Below are positions 11,729 to 24,193 of a stretch of 64,000 nt of DNA, one piece after another. The notes below the pieces were generated by a model. The model did no database searches. It had not been told where the DNA came from and worked only from the letters and a program-made list of their open reading frames with translations. Each line of letters starts with the position of its first letter. The stretch's first letter is position 1. Source of the DNA: Allium sativum (lineage: Eukaryota > Streptophyta > Magnoliopsida > Asparagales > Amaryllidaceae); assembly GCA_030737875.1 (NCBI GenBank), contig CM060922.1, positions 227,213,835 to 227,277,834 of the forward strand, read 5' to 3'. Position numbers and translations under genes: made by a program.

Positions 11729-12310
11729 ATGAGCCGTCAAACTTTAGGAAACACTACCGAGGATGAGCTGCGACTGGAGGGGCAAGCGATGGGAACCAGT
11801 TGGAAGCTTTCGTTGTTATGCCATAATATTTAGTTAGGTTTGTGGCCATGATGGCCACCATCCTACTAAGAATGCCCATTCCAGAAGCGGCAATAAGGCG
11901 TGGTGTTCATATCACGAACCTAGGGGTGATCCCGCTAAGTGACAGATTGATTATCGTTCTACGGATGAAAAAGATGAGTTCAAAGAGGTATATCTTTAGA
12001 GCAACTTCAACGTCGGGCTAAGGAGAGAGAAGAAAGGGTCAATGCTTCTTGGGGCGAGGCTTTTAGAGGTAGGCATGTGCCCCAAGAGTAAACTTTTACT
12101 GGCCCCAGTAGAACAAGAAAGCTGAATAAGAAAAAGAAGAAACCCAAGAAGGATGACATGCTTCAACTAGAGGGCCATTATGCCAGGGATTGTAAGAAGC
12201 TAAGAGCTGAAAGGAATTTCTTTAAATGCGGCAAGCCTGGGAATAAGAAGAAAGACTGCCCAGATTTTCTGAAGGATAAGCAACCAGGGGAAGCTTGTGT
12301 TTTGGAAGCT
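11729..12310 (+). pseudogene. gag: Tk2 gag remnant
   Basis: The gag start (ATGAGCCGTCAA) corresponds in position to the ATG of Tk1 gag. The central Gag core is mostly missing. The C-terminal zinc knuckle is recognisable at about 12165-12275: GHYARDC and then FFKCGKPGNKKKDC, where one Cys has become Phe and the His has become Asn. The knuckle would bind RNA; with these changes it could not coordinate zinc normally. Several stops lie upstream. Confidence 0.75.
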
Positions 12311-13256
12311 ATTCCGATTTCCTTTTTCATTCCTGATGATAATCAGAAGAAGTTGTTGTTAGTTTGGATATGCTTTCTTCCAAGGGAATTGTTGAGTTCT
12401 GTTTGGTACTAAAGCATTGCTTTCTTTTACCTATGATAGGATTGTATGTCGAATAAGTTTGGAACTGGAAGTTGTGATAGACCACTGATCGTGACTAATC
12501 CAGTTGGGGGTTCATCCAGTTTGAGCATGTTGTGTCGTGGTCTAGTGTTGTCGAGTCATGGTTGCTCTTTTTTGTGTGATTTCTTTGTTGTTAACTTCGC
12601 TGGGTTTGGGATCATCTTGGGCATGAATTGGCTCACAAGGTATGCAGCAGGAGTGAATTACGAGAAGCTAGAGGTGAGAGTCGGGGATGTGGAAGGGCGA
12701 AAGGTGTAAGCGCGAAGAGGGTGTCTTTGTTAGCTATTTATATTCTCTTGTGATTCCATAAGAAGACTTGTCATCTGTGCTGTTTGCTAATGAGTATGAG
12801 GATATCTTTGACAAGGTCAAAGGATTGCCACTGCATCGTGAGATCGAGTTTAGGATCGATATGGTCGAAGGTGCTAGATCAATCGTTATGCCTTTTAGGC
12901 GGATGGTGCTTAAGGAATAGCGAAATTTGGAGGTGCAAGTCTGTGACCTTTTAGGAATGGGATTCATTCGAAGAAGTGTTTCCGAATGTGGTGCACCAGT
13001 CGTGTTTGTAACCAAGGCAGATGGCTCGTTGAGATGGTGTGTAGACTATTATGAGCAGAACAAGATGACCAAGAAGAACAAGTATCCACTGTCGAGAATA
13101 TATGACTTGTTCGATCAGCTTCACGAAGCCAAAGTGATCTCTCAGATGGATTTGGCAATCGGATTTCACCAGTTGAGTGTGGCAAGGGATAGTGTGTCGA
13201 AGACACACAAGTTTAGGAGCAATGTTTTCGGAATGGGAGGGCCTCGGGTATTTGGC
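12311..13256 (+). pseudogene. Tk2 protease and reverse transcriptase remnant
   Basis: The protease C-terminus is in an open frame from 12446 (VTNPVGGSSSLSMLC, then GFGIILGMNWLTRY). The RT N-terminus follows from about 12783: NEYEDIFDKVKGLPLHREIE, then GFIRRSVSECGAPVVFV, DGSLRWCVDY, KYPLSRIYDLFDQL and MDLAIGFHQL. One stop (near 12918) and frame changes interrupt it. RT stops before the catalytic YIDD-type motif, so the polymerase active site is absent through the deletion at about 13257. Confidence 0.85.
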
Positions 13257-13600
13257 TAGATTTGATTTTAGATCAAGGCGAATTGGAAAGCTTGCATATA
13301 GATTAGGTTACTTGAGAAAATTTCGTGTGTGCATAATGCTTTTTGTGAATCATTTCTACGAAATATGCGCATGATCCAGATGTGGTAGTATGTCCGGAAC
13401 TATACGAAAACTTAGAAGTCGAGGTCGTGGTTATAAGACCTCGTAAACCACTTCGTGTTGTGGTAAATGACACGAAACAGCTTAGGAGGAAGATGGTTAA
13501 GTTAGTCAAGGTACAATCGAGTAATGATGGTGATGATCGTATGTGGGAGACAGAAGAGAGTATAAAGACGACCCATCTATTACTCTTTCGTCTATATGAG
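13257..13600 (+). pseudogene. Tk2 integrase C-terminus/chromodomain remnant
   Basis: Immediately after the RT fragment the sequence jumps to the end of pol: IGKLAYRL (family RVGKLAYRLALP), VYPELYENLEVEVV and LRRKMVKLVKV...MWETEES, which is the CHR-type tail of Tekay chromoviruses. In an intact element about 2.5 kb (rest of RT, RNase H, most of integrase) would lie between. The junction near 13257 therefore marks an internal deletion. Confidence 0.8.
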
Positions 13601-13815
13601 CCATTAATATCATGCCATGATTACATCGGTATAGCTTGTTATCATTGTTGCTATTATTGTTATTGTGTTACTATTGTTATCTTTAGGATTTCGCATGCTA
13701 GGATAGGGATGCATGGCTTGATGGTTGCTAGTTTAGATGATAGAATTGGTTTCTCATGGATGACAGGCATGTAGAATTGTTGTGGTTGCTTGGAATTTCA
13801 GGGGGCGAAATTCTT

Positions 13816-13832
13816 AAAAGGGGGGGGGGGGA
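13816..13832 (+). promoter_or_regulatory. Tk2 polypurine tract
   Basis: A run of purines (AAAAG, then 11 G, then GA) sits directly upstream of the 3' LTR start at 13833. This is the expected plus-strand primer site. Confidence 0.75.
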
Positions 13833-14936
13833 TGTAACAGCCCTCATTTTACGTATCGGAAGATCGTAAAATATTTTTATTTTATTCCCTGAGGGTTGGA
13901 TCATTCTCATCTTTTGACATGTTGCTTATGGGGATGTGAGACATGTCCATAATTTTTACCGATTTTACTTGTGACAATTTTTCCCTGTCAATCTTTTACT
14001 GGGAATAACTTTTGACTCATGTCGAATCATAGGGTGAGACCTGTGCCATTGGAAAGGAATTGATGATTGCCTTTCCGTAGAGTGGTTACATTAAAGATTT
14101 GGCTTAGCGGTTTGGGAGGAATGGCTATATTAAGGTTTTCCAGTTGGTTGTTCAGGATTTTGAGCCACATTAGGATGATTTTAAGAGGCCCAAGTCGTGG
14201 TCTAATGGAAACAATAAATAGAGGGTGGGAGGTATGGGAAATAGTTTACTTCCACATTCTCTCATTAGGTGTCCTTGAGCACCTTCTTCCTTTAACACCT
14301 TTGCACCATTAAAAATCAAAATCCAAGGAGGGAAATCTTAGATCTACACTATTGGAGGCTAGATCTACATCAATTGAGGCAAGGATTCATCGTATCAAGG
14401 GGTTTGGTGTGAGGTGCTTGCTGTCCGAATTCATATTTCTATCATTTTAGCTTGTTTTGGAGAATTAGTGAGTGGTTTGCATCTCTTACATGGATTCAAT
14501 GAAATGTAAGAGTGTTTGATCATGTTTTTCATCATATTTAAGTACTTTTCCATATATCTATTCCATATTATGAATCACCTTATGATCTCATTTAGTAAGT
14601 TTAAATCATTGAGTCTATGTTATTCCATATGATTATGCAAGTTAGATCTATAGTTTTGTTCGTATGACCATTAATTATGATTTTTGGGGTGATTTGCATG
14701 ATTTGGAGAAAACTATCATTTTCATGTTTTTAGCGGATTCGTACCGTGTTGTTGATCATATTTGACGGATTGGACAAGTTGGTTTTGTCGAATCTATCAT
14801 TTGGCGAAGTTTTGGTGGAAATCAGAGTGGAAATTGTGAAGTGCAGGTTTTGGGTCATGCGTAGGAGGGGTCGGTCGCGCACCATGGTGGTTTTCTTGGA
14901 AAGCAAGACAGGAAGGAGTGGTCGTGCGAGCCAAAA

Positions 14937-15241
14937 GGGAGATCGGTCTAGGGAGATCGTTCTAGGGAGATCGGTCCAGGGAGATCGTTCTAGGGGGATC
15001 GTTCTAGGTATATCATTTTAGGGAGATCAGTCCAGGGAGATCGGTCAAGGGAGATCTTTCCAGGGAGATAGGTCCAGGGAGAATGATCTAGGGAGATCGT
15101 TCCGGGGCGATCGGTCCATGGAGATTGATCTAGGGAGAATGGTCCAGGGAGATCGGTCTAGGGAGATCGTTCTAGGGAGATCAGTCTAGGGAGATCGGTC
15201 CAGGGGGAACGGTCAAGGGAGATCGGTCCAAGGGGATAGGT
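14937..15241. repeat. 14-bp GATC minisatellite, 3' LTR of Tk2
   Basis: About 22 units of the same 14-bp repeat as at 9686, continuing for about three more units at 18249-18290 beyond the E1 insertion. It is shorter than the array in the 5' LTR. Confidence 0.93.
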
Positions 15242-18200
15242 TGTAACACCCTGAATTTTCTATGAATATTAAAATTTACATTTTTTAAGAATACTTAATT
15301 ATTAAAGTGAGAATTAAGGGAAATGGGTTACACCATTGCGTTCTTCTCGGAATTCTGCTTGAGATATAGTCCGAGTTTGCATGAATTGGACTATGTATAA
15401 AGAAGTTATGGCGTTCGAAGTTTCAGAATTCAAATAAATTGAAAACAGTTCAGAATAATAAATTTGAAATTCAAATTCAAACAGGGGAGTAGGCTGGACG
15501 GGAATTCTCCCGCCCAAGGGCCAGGTCGACCACGGGGTCAACCTGGGGGTCGACCTACCCATACAGGTCGACAAGGGGGTCGACCTACCCCCCGGCAGAT
15601 CTGAAATGTGACGATGTTTTGACACACTATTGAGTCATTAGGGCTGAGGTGGTTATTCTATCTTGTCTGGATGGTCTTGATTGCTTCTAAGTTAGTCTAA
15701 CGGCTCTTAATTAATTAAAATTCTAAAAAAGCAACCTAACCCTCAACCTAAAATCACACAGATTCATACCAAGAGCCATCATGCTGTCAATGGTGAACCT
15801 AGAGTAGCCACCGTTCTCTTTCAACTCAAAAGCAAGAATCAGAATCAAATCTAACCTAAATTAGAATAACAATTAGTCTACATCAAAGGCGAGCAATTCA
15901 ATTTTAGAATACAGATCCTAGAAAAACAAGATTGTTCTTTTGTTTGTGAGTACTATTTATTTCACAATATAATTATTAAATTAATTATGATGGGCTGTAA
16001 TTGGATTATGAGAACATGTCCGTTGAATCGCATGATGTTGTTTAACTTTGTAGATCTATTTCATATTTAACTTGATTCATTTTTTGGGAAGTTAAATTGT
16101 ATGAATCTTATGCAAGTCTATATGTGAATTGTACACAAATTTATATGTGAATCAAGTATATACATATGCTAGTTTATACGCAAAATCATGTGATAAATTC
16201 ATATGCAAGTTGCAGAAATTCATATGCAAGTTGTAGAAATCCATATGCAAGTTTAGGTGAAAAACCATATTCACATTTTTGGGTGAAAATTTTATTCACA
16301 TATGCAAGTTAAGCGAGACCCATAATTTACATATGCAAGTTCACAATTTCATGTTTACATCTATATTTAAATCCATGGTAGTTTATGAACATATATGATT
16401 CCATATGACCATTGTCTATACAAATTGTTGGCTATGCAATTTTATGTTAGAATTCCTATTTGCAAGTTAGATCTATTTTTTTATGTGTTATGCAAGTTGT
16501 GATGTTTTTTTTAAGTTAGACTATTTGCGAGTCTAACATATTTCATATTTAAACGTATGAATAGCGTGGGCACAAATGGGGAAAATACTAATTATGTAAA
16601 TTGTGAATTGGCGTAAAATGGATTTAAAATATATAATTAAATTGAGACATTAATTGGTACAATTTTTATACTTAAAAAAGTATGGACATAATTTAGGTGA
16701 CAATTATGGACGTAATTAATTTGGAAATTATTGGAAATTTGAATAGGGATAATTAATTCATATTAGGGTGAAATAATTTGTTATAATAAACGCCTAAGAC
16801 ACGAGGTTAGACTCGTTTGTGATGTAAGACTGCCCGGACCCGCCCGGCAAATCCAGGAACCACAAGCGGTAGTCTAATGTGAGAGGTCGAAGGCATAAAT
16901 TAAATGCGTAACAGTTGTAATGACACAAGGTTAGACACGTTTGCGGTATAAGACTGCCCCGACCCACCCGGCAAATCCAGCAACCACAAACGGGAGTCTA
17001 TTGTGGGAGGTCTTACAAGGTTACGGATATGATGAATTAAGTAACACTTAACCAAGATAAACATGTGGTGGGACATGGGGGTTAGTGGGTGACATGGGTG
17101 GCATGTGAAATACGATTAGAAACACTTAACCAAATTGAAACATGTAAAGAAGACATGAACAAGAGGGGGTTAAGTGGAAAATTCTTGTGTGGACCAAGCA
17201 TAGGTGGAAAGCTTGTGTCAAGCATGGCGGACCCATTTCAAACTAGTAACCCATTAAGTATCTTTGTAGGATCGAGTTAGATCGAGGACGGGACAAGCTT
17301 ACTGGGTTTGATTGTAAGAGTTCAAAACGGGTTAACGGTGGCAACGCAGGTCCAACGGGGTCATGTGCGTGCGTGAGCCCGGGCTGGTCGGTAAGACGTT
17401 GTTGCATCGTATAGATATAAGCCGTGCATCTTCAGTGGTATCGGGTTGCTACTTTGGGGAGTGATACACCCCACTATGGGACCAGCATGGGTATCTACGA
17501 GTTTGGGAGCCGATCGCATAGGGGTAGTGGGCACAACTAGTGGAGATAGGGGCAGGCGGCACCTATGAAGACAGCTAGGGGTACATGAAACTACCATTAT
17601 GATTATTATGTTCAGTAGGCGAGATCAACTTTTAGGGTGGCTACTAGTGGTGCAGTATAGTAATTATCCTATAGTGATTAGGAGTGATATTAACGCCAGA
17701 ATATCCCTCCTATTCGTTTTGCCTTGCCCACTTATTTCACAATCATTCCTTATTTTACCAGTTTATGCCTTATCTTAATTACTTTCATAATTGTATTGTT
17801 AAAGTTATGGTACTCGCCAGACTTTATGTCTGACCCCCTTTGTTTTCGCCTCTTTTCTTCCTTTCCCCCTTAGGTTCTCAGGGTGGGACTAGTACTAGTG
17901 GAGCTTGATCAGGATCTTTCTCTCTCTTTTTAAAGTGCTTGGATTGTTGAAAGTAAAGTCCAGCTCATCTCTATTATGGCTACTTATGTTGGGGTTATGC
18001 TTTTTATTTTATGTACTCAGAAAACAATTTGTCAAGATGGTTACTAAGTGTACTTGGTTTTTCTGTTGGTTTACGATGTTGCTGCAATCAAACTATTTCT
18101 CCACTGCAATAAATGTTGTTTTGAAAATTTTCAAGTACCAATATATGTATCTGTCTTGTTATATTCTGTTCTATTCGCCAATAATACTCCATGAAAGTTA

Positions 18201-18245
18201 ATGCATTCCCTTTGAGAGTGACATTAATGGACGTGGAGTGTTACA
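15242..18245 (+). mobile_element. E1: solo LTR of family E
   Basis: 3004 bp, starting TGTAACACCC and ending GGAGTGTTACA, inserted in the Tk2 3' LTR. The flanks TAGGT (15237-15241) and TATGT (18246-18250) are a 5-bp duplication with one change. It is homologous over its length to the reverse complement of 57832-62128, which is the 3' LTR of a gypsy element with a polypurine tract, so E1 is a solo LTR left by LTR-LTR recombination. It contains several GTCGAC motifs (15525-15595), short repeats with CATATGCAAGTT (16190-16340) and a 120-bp direct duplication (16790-17015). Confidence 0.9.
16790..17015. repeat. 120-bp direct duplication in E1
   Basis: Two diverged tandem copies share GACACRAGGTTAGAC, GACTGCCC and CCCGGCAAATCCAG. 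The E2 LTR has the equivalent duplication in reverse orientation at 59810-60020 (GGGCAGTTTTACACCAC twice), so the duplication predates both copies. Confidence 0.8.
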
Positions 18246-19763
18246 TATGTCCAGGGAGATCAGTCAAGGGAGATCGGTCCAGAAGGATCAGTCGGACGTG
18301 ACTTTGAAGTGGACTCAAGTTGGAATATTTGAAGGGTTGAAGGTGTTCGTTGATCGGTGTAGAACAACGAATGGTATGACAACTCAAAGGTGTCCTGAGT
18401 GGGGTGATAATTCTATAGACTATACTGAACCTATATTGAAGTTATTTGGTTCGATGATGATGGTGGCTTCGATGAGAGTCCAGATGAGGATGTTCGAAGT
18501 GATTTGATTTGTTTAATGTTTGTTGTATACAACGAATGTGGAAATGACTCAAGGATGTATTGAGTTCATGTGAAAGAACGACTCAAAGATGTATTGAGCT
18601 CATGTGAAGTAATGGTTGCTCTAAAGTGTTCTGAGCTAATTGATAGTCGCAAATGAAGATGACTAGTGATACAGAAGGCCGAGAAATTATCGTTGTCATA
18701 GGTTCTAGCGGGTTTAAAGCGGGGGTACAATTGAAGAACAATTATAGATCGAGTTCCTTGCGCGTCATGTGTGGCCTAGACACGTGTTGTGTATAACGTG
18801 TGGGGTTTTTGCTAGAACTGGTACGTCGTGTATAGTCCTTGACTTGATGGCAAATTGTTGGGCCAGTCATACAATTAATGCTGGTTTTAAAGCAAGGTTG
18901 GCGGTGATAACCGGAGTCAGTCATGGATGATTGGTTATTTTGTTTGTACCATCTCACATGGATTATCCAACGTCGAGGGATATGTTCCTTGAGTGCTTGA
19001 CTTATATTGGTTTAGGCCTTTAGGGAGAGTACTTAAGGGATGTTAAACTCGATTAGGATTGTCTATGTGAGACCTATGTAATCTGGATGCTATGAATGTT
19101 ATTAATGGTTGTTCTGATTTCCATGGACGAATTGTTGTTACCTTGGATGTTATGGATTGTAAGGCTATCACTGTCGGATGTGGGGGATATGGGTGTGAGT
19201 TCTTCTCTGGTGTTGGGTGGTGGTTGGTAAATCTACCCATTCTGATATATTTTATTGATGAAGTTTGTTAACTATTTTATCGCTCACTAAGACTGTTATC
19301 TAACTCAAGGTTTTATGTTTCCTCATATTACCTTGGGTTGTTCATCCGATTATTTGGATGGGCAGACTAGGTGGCAGGCTACAGATGATTGGTTAGTGAG
19401 GACGATATAGCTGTTCGGAGGCGAGCAGGAGGTTGTCGCACTATCTTACTTACTATCTAGTATTTCTATTTCCGTTGTTTGCTATTTCTCTGAGCATTGT
19501 AATGAGGAAAATTGTACAAACACTGTTGTTGTCATCCACATGTATGGGAATTAATTTCTAGTTGTCATGAAAACTTTAGTGTTTTCTACTTCACTATCAC
19601 TACCTGTTTTATATGTGCTATTATATTTTATCCTTGCGCTGTGAGTATACGATAGGTTCCTTTTGTATCATACCTTGATGATCGTCCATAGCCGCCTGGC
19701 ACTCCTTTTAGCGCATTATCCCTCTTGTTTAGTGCGGGGGCTGTGGGCGGTCGTCACACCGCT

Positions 19764-20235
19764 TAGGATCGCACGGAGAGCTATGCAGATAAGAGATGAA
19801 GAGATTTGGAATTCTATATTAAGGTTTCTCCTCTTAGGAAAGATGTCTAATTTAGAAGGAATGGTGAGCTAGCTTTGATGTTTGTCGGACCATTTCCGAT
19901 CGTCGAGAGGATTTAGAATTTAACATATAGAGTGGATCTACCTTCGAAGATGGCAGATGTGTGAAATGTGTTTCATATATCGTATATATGGAAGTTTGTG
20001 CATGAATCTGGTATTATAGCGGCACCAGATCAGCTTGAAGACTTAGTGGTTGAGCTGGAAGTTTCTCGATCTTGTAAGCTGCTTCAGATCGTAGGGAACA
20101 ATACGGTAAGCTTAAAAGGAAGGTAGTTAAGCTAGTTAATGTATAATGGGGCGAGGATGATGACAACTGTACATAGGAAACAGAGGAGAGTCTGAGGGAG
20201 GCATATCCAGAACTATATGAATGGCAATGCCCCAT
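19764..20235 (+). pseudogene. Tk1 integrase C-terminus and chromodomain remnant
   Basis: This resumes the Tk1 pol sequence cut at 8562 by Tk2. Read across stops it gives ESYADKRRRDLEF, a VGPFPIVERI-like stretch, YRVDLPSKMADV and a NVFHIS block, then the tail ending in an ETEESLREAYPELYE-like sequence. These are the GPF/Y-type and CHR landmarks at the end of Tekay chromovirus integrases. The continuity across the insertion proves the nesting. Confidence 0.85.
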
Positions 20236-20419
20236 TTTTCGTGTCTACTTGCATCATTGTGTCTTATACTATTATAATTTCGCATGACAATTCAGGGCAT
20301 TGCTTGCATGGATTATTAGATTCTAGATTTCATGTTAGAGTGATTTCTCTTGGATTGTAGGCATGTGTGATACTATGTTTGCATATGCGTCTATTGGGGA
20401 TTTCGGGGGCAAAATTTTT

Positions 20420-20436
20420 AAAGATGAGGGCAAGAA
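20420..20436 (+). promoter_or_regulatory. Tk1 polypurine tract (degenerate)
   Basis: AAAGATGAGGGCAAGAA directly precedes the TGTAACGACTC start of the Tk1 3' LTR at 20437. It is purine-rich with a T and a C, as expected of an old element. Confidence 0.6.
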
Positions 20437-22585
20437 TGTAACGACTCATATTTTACATATTGGAGGATCGTAAAATAATTCTATTAAATTCAAGCAAGGT
20501 CGTATCATTCTCATATTTTGACATATAGTTATATAGGAAATTTCACTTATCTGTGATTTTTCCAGATCGTTTTGTGACCGTTTTACTCCTGATTATCTTA
20601 TTTTGGCTATATCTTTTGATTGGTGCAGAATTAGACACTCAAACCTGTGCCATTGGAAAGACTTGATGGTTGGTCATTCCGTAAAGTAATGACATTAACG
20701 ATTTGGATAAGGGAATAAGGAGATAGAACATTTTTAGGTTTTTGGAATTGCTGGGCAGATATGATTTACAGCTGATGGGATGATTAAGTTAGCCCGTTAA
20801 GTTAATGACCTGTAGTAGAAATAGCGGCTGAAGCAGATTAGATTAATCTTTTCTCCTTATCTCCCTAGCTATCACAAAAACAATGATTCTCAAGTTCTTC
20901 CTCCCAAAACCCTAAATCACATTCTAAATCACTTCTACTCTCCTCCCAACACATTCTAGAAATTAGATCTCCATTATCTGCCCGTGGTCATCGTTTAAAG
21001 GGATATTTTTAGTCATTCCTTACTGTCCCAATTCATTTCTACTGTGATCTACATAGGTTTATTGTTTTGGTGAGTGATTTTGACCTCTCACTAGGGTGCA
21101 TTATAAGCATATATTGGGTGTTTCTACCACGTTTACATGCTAAATCAGCCAAAAACATGATTGTTTGTGTTCATTTCAGATTTTAAACTCTAGGAATAAT
21201 CTAACTAGAGACAAAATGGATTAAAATGATAAGATTAGATTAATTAGCATATAGATTTACATTAGATTTGTGCATATGATTGATAGTTTTATGTTTTGTA
21301 TGAATTAGGTGTTTGTGTATGATTATTAATTCATATGCTTGTTGTTTGAATTGTTGAAATAGTTGTTTGGATATTATACTTGATTTTCTATGTTAGAATC
21401 GTTGAAATAAGGAATTGGAATGAAGATCGGAGCATAACAGGATCAAGATTTATGGAAATCGCATGAAACTCAAAGATTAGGGTCTGGAAGGCAGCAGGAA
21501 AGCACCCAATAACTTTTAGTCTAAAATTCGTAAGTACTAGACCGACACCGGTTCATGCCCTATGGAACAACACCTTTCCATCATGCTGCATGATGGCAAC
21601 TTGAAACTTTAGGCATAGACTTTTGGGGAGATGTGCATGTTAATGGTTAAGTTTGAGGTCATTTGGATAGAGCATGTGACTTGTACACTTCACTAAAACT
21701 ATGGACCAGTACGAAAAACTCGAGACAAGGGGTGGATGGACTGGCATAAAAAATAGCATGCAAAAGTGAAGTATAGAGGATTGGAGAAGTACTTAGCTAA
21801 AATATAGCTAAGTGCATGGACCTACACCGATCCATAGGGGATGGATCGACACCAGTCCATCAATTTGTATGGAATGGATCGGAGGTCCACGGATAGTGAT
21901 GTGTTGGGTGTTGTGGTCATGTTGGTGGTCTTGGATTGACGGATACTTCTCCGATTATGACCTATAGCATGATTAGGTGATTTACTCTTTAATTGAGGAC
22001 TTAGATTTAGAGTGGTTTGAAGGAAAACTATGATAGTATAGGTGTAACATAGCTGCATGGTGATGAGGCAGTTCATTGCAAATGACACTACATATTGGAC
22101 CCGTAATGTAACGAGATTATGGACACAACTCGTGGTGAACGATGTTGAAATAGTTCATGGTGTAAGAAGCTTTAAGATAATGGATCAATTGAAAGGGGGA
22201 TCAATTAAACTAAGTGGAGTAACATTGATCGTGAACTCTCAAGGAAGCATTGATAGCTAAGAAACTTTTAGTGGACTCAAAGCATGAGTATCGTAGGGAT
22301 GTCTATTAGGATTGGGGGGATCATATGCCTTAGGTGGCGAACCTAGGCCAGAAGGGCATGTGTTGAGGAAACACGAATTTTCTACTAGAAATGGTATTTC
22401 CATTAGTCCCTGGATAAGTGAGGATTGCCATATGAGTATTAATGTATTCACGACATTAGAAGGTAAATGATGGTTGCTATGTTTGTTTTGTGTGCTCTTA
22501 TCTTTACTTTTTGGGTAGAATATCTCCTATAGGGCTTGGATAAAGAGATAGGACGTGGGGTCAAGATAGGCCATGCATATTTTTT
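20437..22585 (+). mobile_element. Tk1 3' LTR (truncated at its 3' end)
   Basis: Starts TGTAACGACTC, homologous to the Tk2 LTR start, and aligns with the visible Tk1 5' LTR from about 22318 to 22575. The last 0.7 kb that the 5' LTR has (3890-4570) is missing here, so the LTR is broken near 22585 and no right target duplication can be recognised. No gene is supported in this stretch. Confidence 0.8.
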
Positions 22586-23256
22586 AAGACATATATTTGT
22601 ATTAAATCTTATTTTGTGTAAAATATTATTGTGGAATAATACGTTGTTGAAAAACAAAAGTTTTCGCTATTTTTGTTTTATGTCTTGTGAATGTTAGCCT
22701 CTGCGATTAGTTTCTTTATGTCTACTACATTGTATATTCTTTAATATGATCTGTTTAGGGAATACTAAGGGTTATGGGGGTGTTTCTGTCTTATTTGATA
22801 ATACATGTTTCTTTTGTTAAGCCAATCCCAGATCTGAGGCCAACCTATTAACTCGGTCTCTGACCTGAGCATATGATATTCTTTTTTTATCATAATAGAT
22901 TTTATTCTTCGTTTCTTTTATTTTGATTTTTCTAACATGTCAAAAAAGTTATCATAATAATCTACTCATTTTCTATCTCTTTTCAATTAATAACATTCAT
23001 AATTTCACTGCAAATTTTTACAAATTTGCCTAATTCAGTTTGATTTCTTTTAAATACATATTCATAACTTATATACATGTTTATATAAATCTAATTTTTT
23101 TCCATTAATTCTATATTTGCAAAGTTTATACTTTTTATTATATTTTTCATGTGTAAAAAGGTGATTAAATATGTGTTTTAACTACCATTTACACATCTAG
23201 GCATGTTTAAGAATAAAAGTGAATAACTGCATAAACAATAAATAACTGATAAAAAT
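22586..23256. other. Unassigned AT-rich DNA left of L6 copy B (part of remnant F)
   Basis: No ORF or recognisable element. Because copy B has clean AAAAT duplications, this stretch was originally continuous with 37643 onward. It may be the far end of the F remnant described at 37643-38470, but I see no clear homology in it. Confidence 0.3.
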
Positions 23257-24193
23257 TATAACAACCCAGAAAATCCGAGCCAATTCAAAAAATTTATTTT
23301 GGCAATTTTAATGAATTTTGAATATTTAAAATGAATTATTTTAAATAATAACGACGAGAAATTTATTTTGAATAGAAATAGAATGTATATATTTATTTGA
23401 ATCGACCTTAGAATATAAATATTTTATTTTAAATATAAAAGGAATTGAAAATGGCGCGGTAGTTCGAAAATTCGATTTCAAAGTTCAAATGAATGCACAG
23501 GATTCAAAATAAACCGGATTTTAGCGAAACCAAAAATTTTAGAATCTATTTGAAAATATCTTTCCAACAAATCCAAAAAATTGAAATTTCATAGCAGGAA
23601 TAAAAATTTATGCCCAGTTGAAAATTCAGAATAGTCGCTATGGAAAATATAACCCTTAAAAATGGAAATTTTGCAAACGACCTCTGTTTTCAACAAAACC
23701 ATTTTTGTTGGATCCAAGATGTCGAGTTATTGCTAGATTTCAAAATTCATAATTTTCTGAATCAATATGTGAGTGTGGCGAAGTAAAACGTGTTTTAACC
23801 GTTTCAGTCAATTTCGATCGACCAGAAAATGGCCATTTTTCAAACGGTCTCAGAATTTGACGAAATTAGTTTTGTTAGAACCGTATCGTCAATACAAAGC
23901 TAGAAAATATTTTTCGGGAATTTTTAGAGTCAATATGTGACCCCGGTAAATTGAAATGTACATTTAAAATTGAACATAAAGAATTATATTTTAATTTGAA
24001 TAGAAACTGATCGAAACGATCGAATTAGCTTACGATATATTTCCCATTGCACTCGGAATGGGGGTAATTAGCTAGGGACGATAGTTGTTGGGTTTGATTT
24101 TGAATTCGGATCAATAAGCAGATAATTGGAGAATTAATTAATTAAATATTTATAACTAACAACCCCGTTACTTTTTCCTACTTAAGAAGTCAA

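Larger units (their letters stand above)
8568..19758 (+). mobile_element. Tk2: deleted Tekay-like LTR retrotransposon inside Tk1
   Basis: A complete insertion bounded by CCGCT duplications: 5' LTR 8568-11543, internal region 11544-13832, 3' LTR 13833-19758. The 3' LTR is interrupted by solo LTR E1; without it the LTRs are about 2976 and 2917 bp. Both start TGTAACAG and end GGTCGTCACA. The two LTRs differ at about a dozen positions in their first 140 bases, so this is not a recent insertion. The internal region is only about 2.3 kb, because pol is deleted between RT and the integrase C-terminus. It kept a primer-binding site and a polypurine tract, so it could have moved using proteins from elsewhere. 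Confidence 0.92.
13833..19758 (+). mobile_element. Tk2 3' LTR (interrupted by E1)
   Basis: Parts 13833-15241 and 18246-19758 together make the 3' LTR. The interruption falls inside the 14-bp minisatellite. It ends GTCGTCACA followed by CCGCT, the right target duplication at 19759-19763. Confidence 0.92.

Noticed and set aside
13382..13774. 130-codon plus frame taken as a single gene
   Set aside because: Only its first part is coding ancestry (chromodomain tail of Tk2); the rest is 3' non-coding DNA up to the polypurine tract.
15314..15625. 103-codon minus-strand frame in E1
   Set aside because: It lies in the upstream part of an LTR, antisense, and the frame is not kept in the E2 copy.
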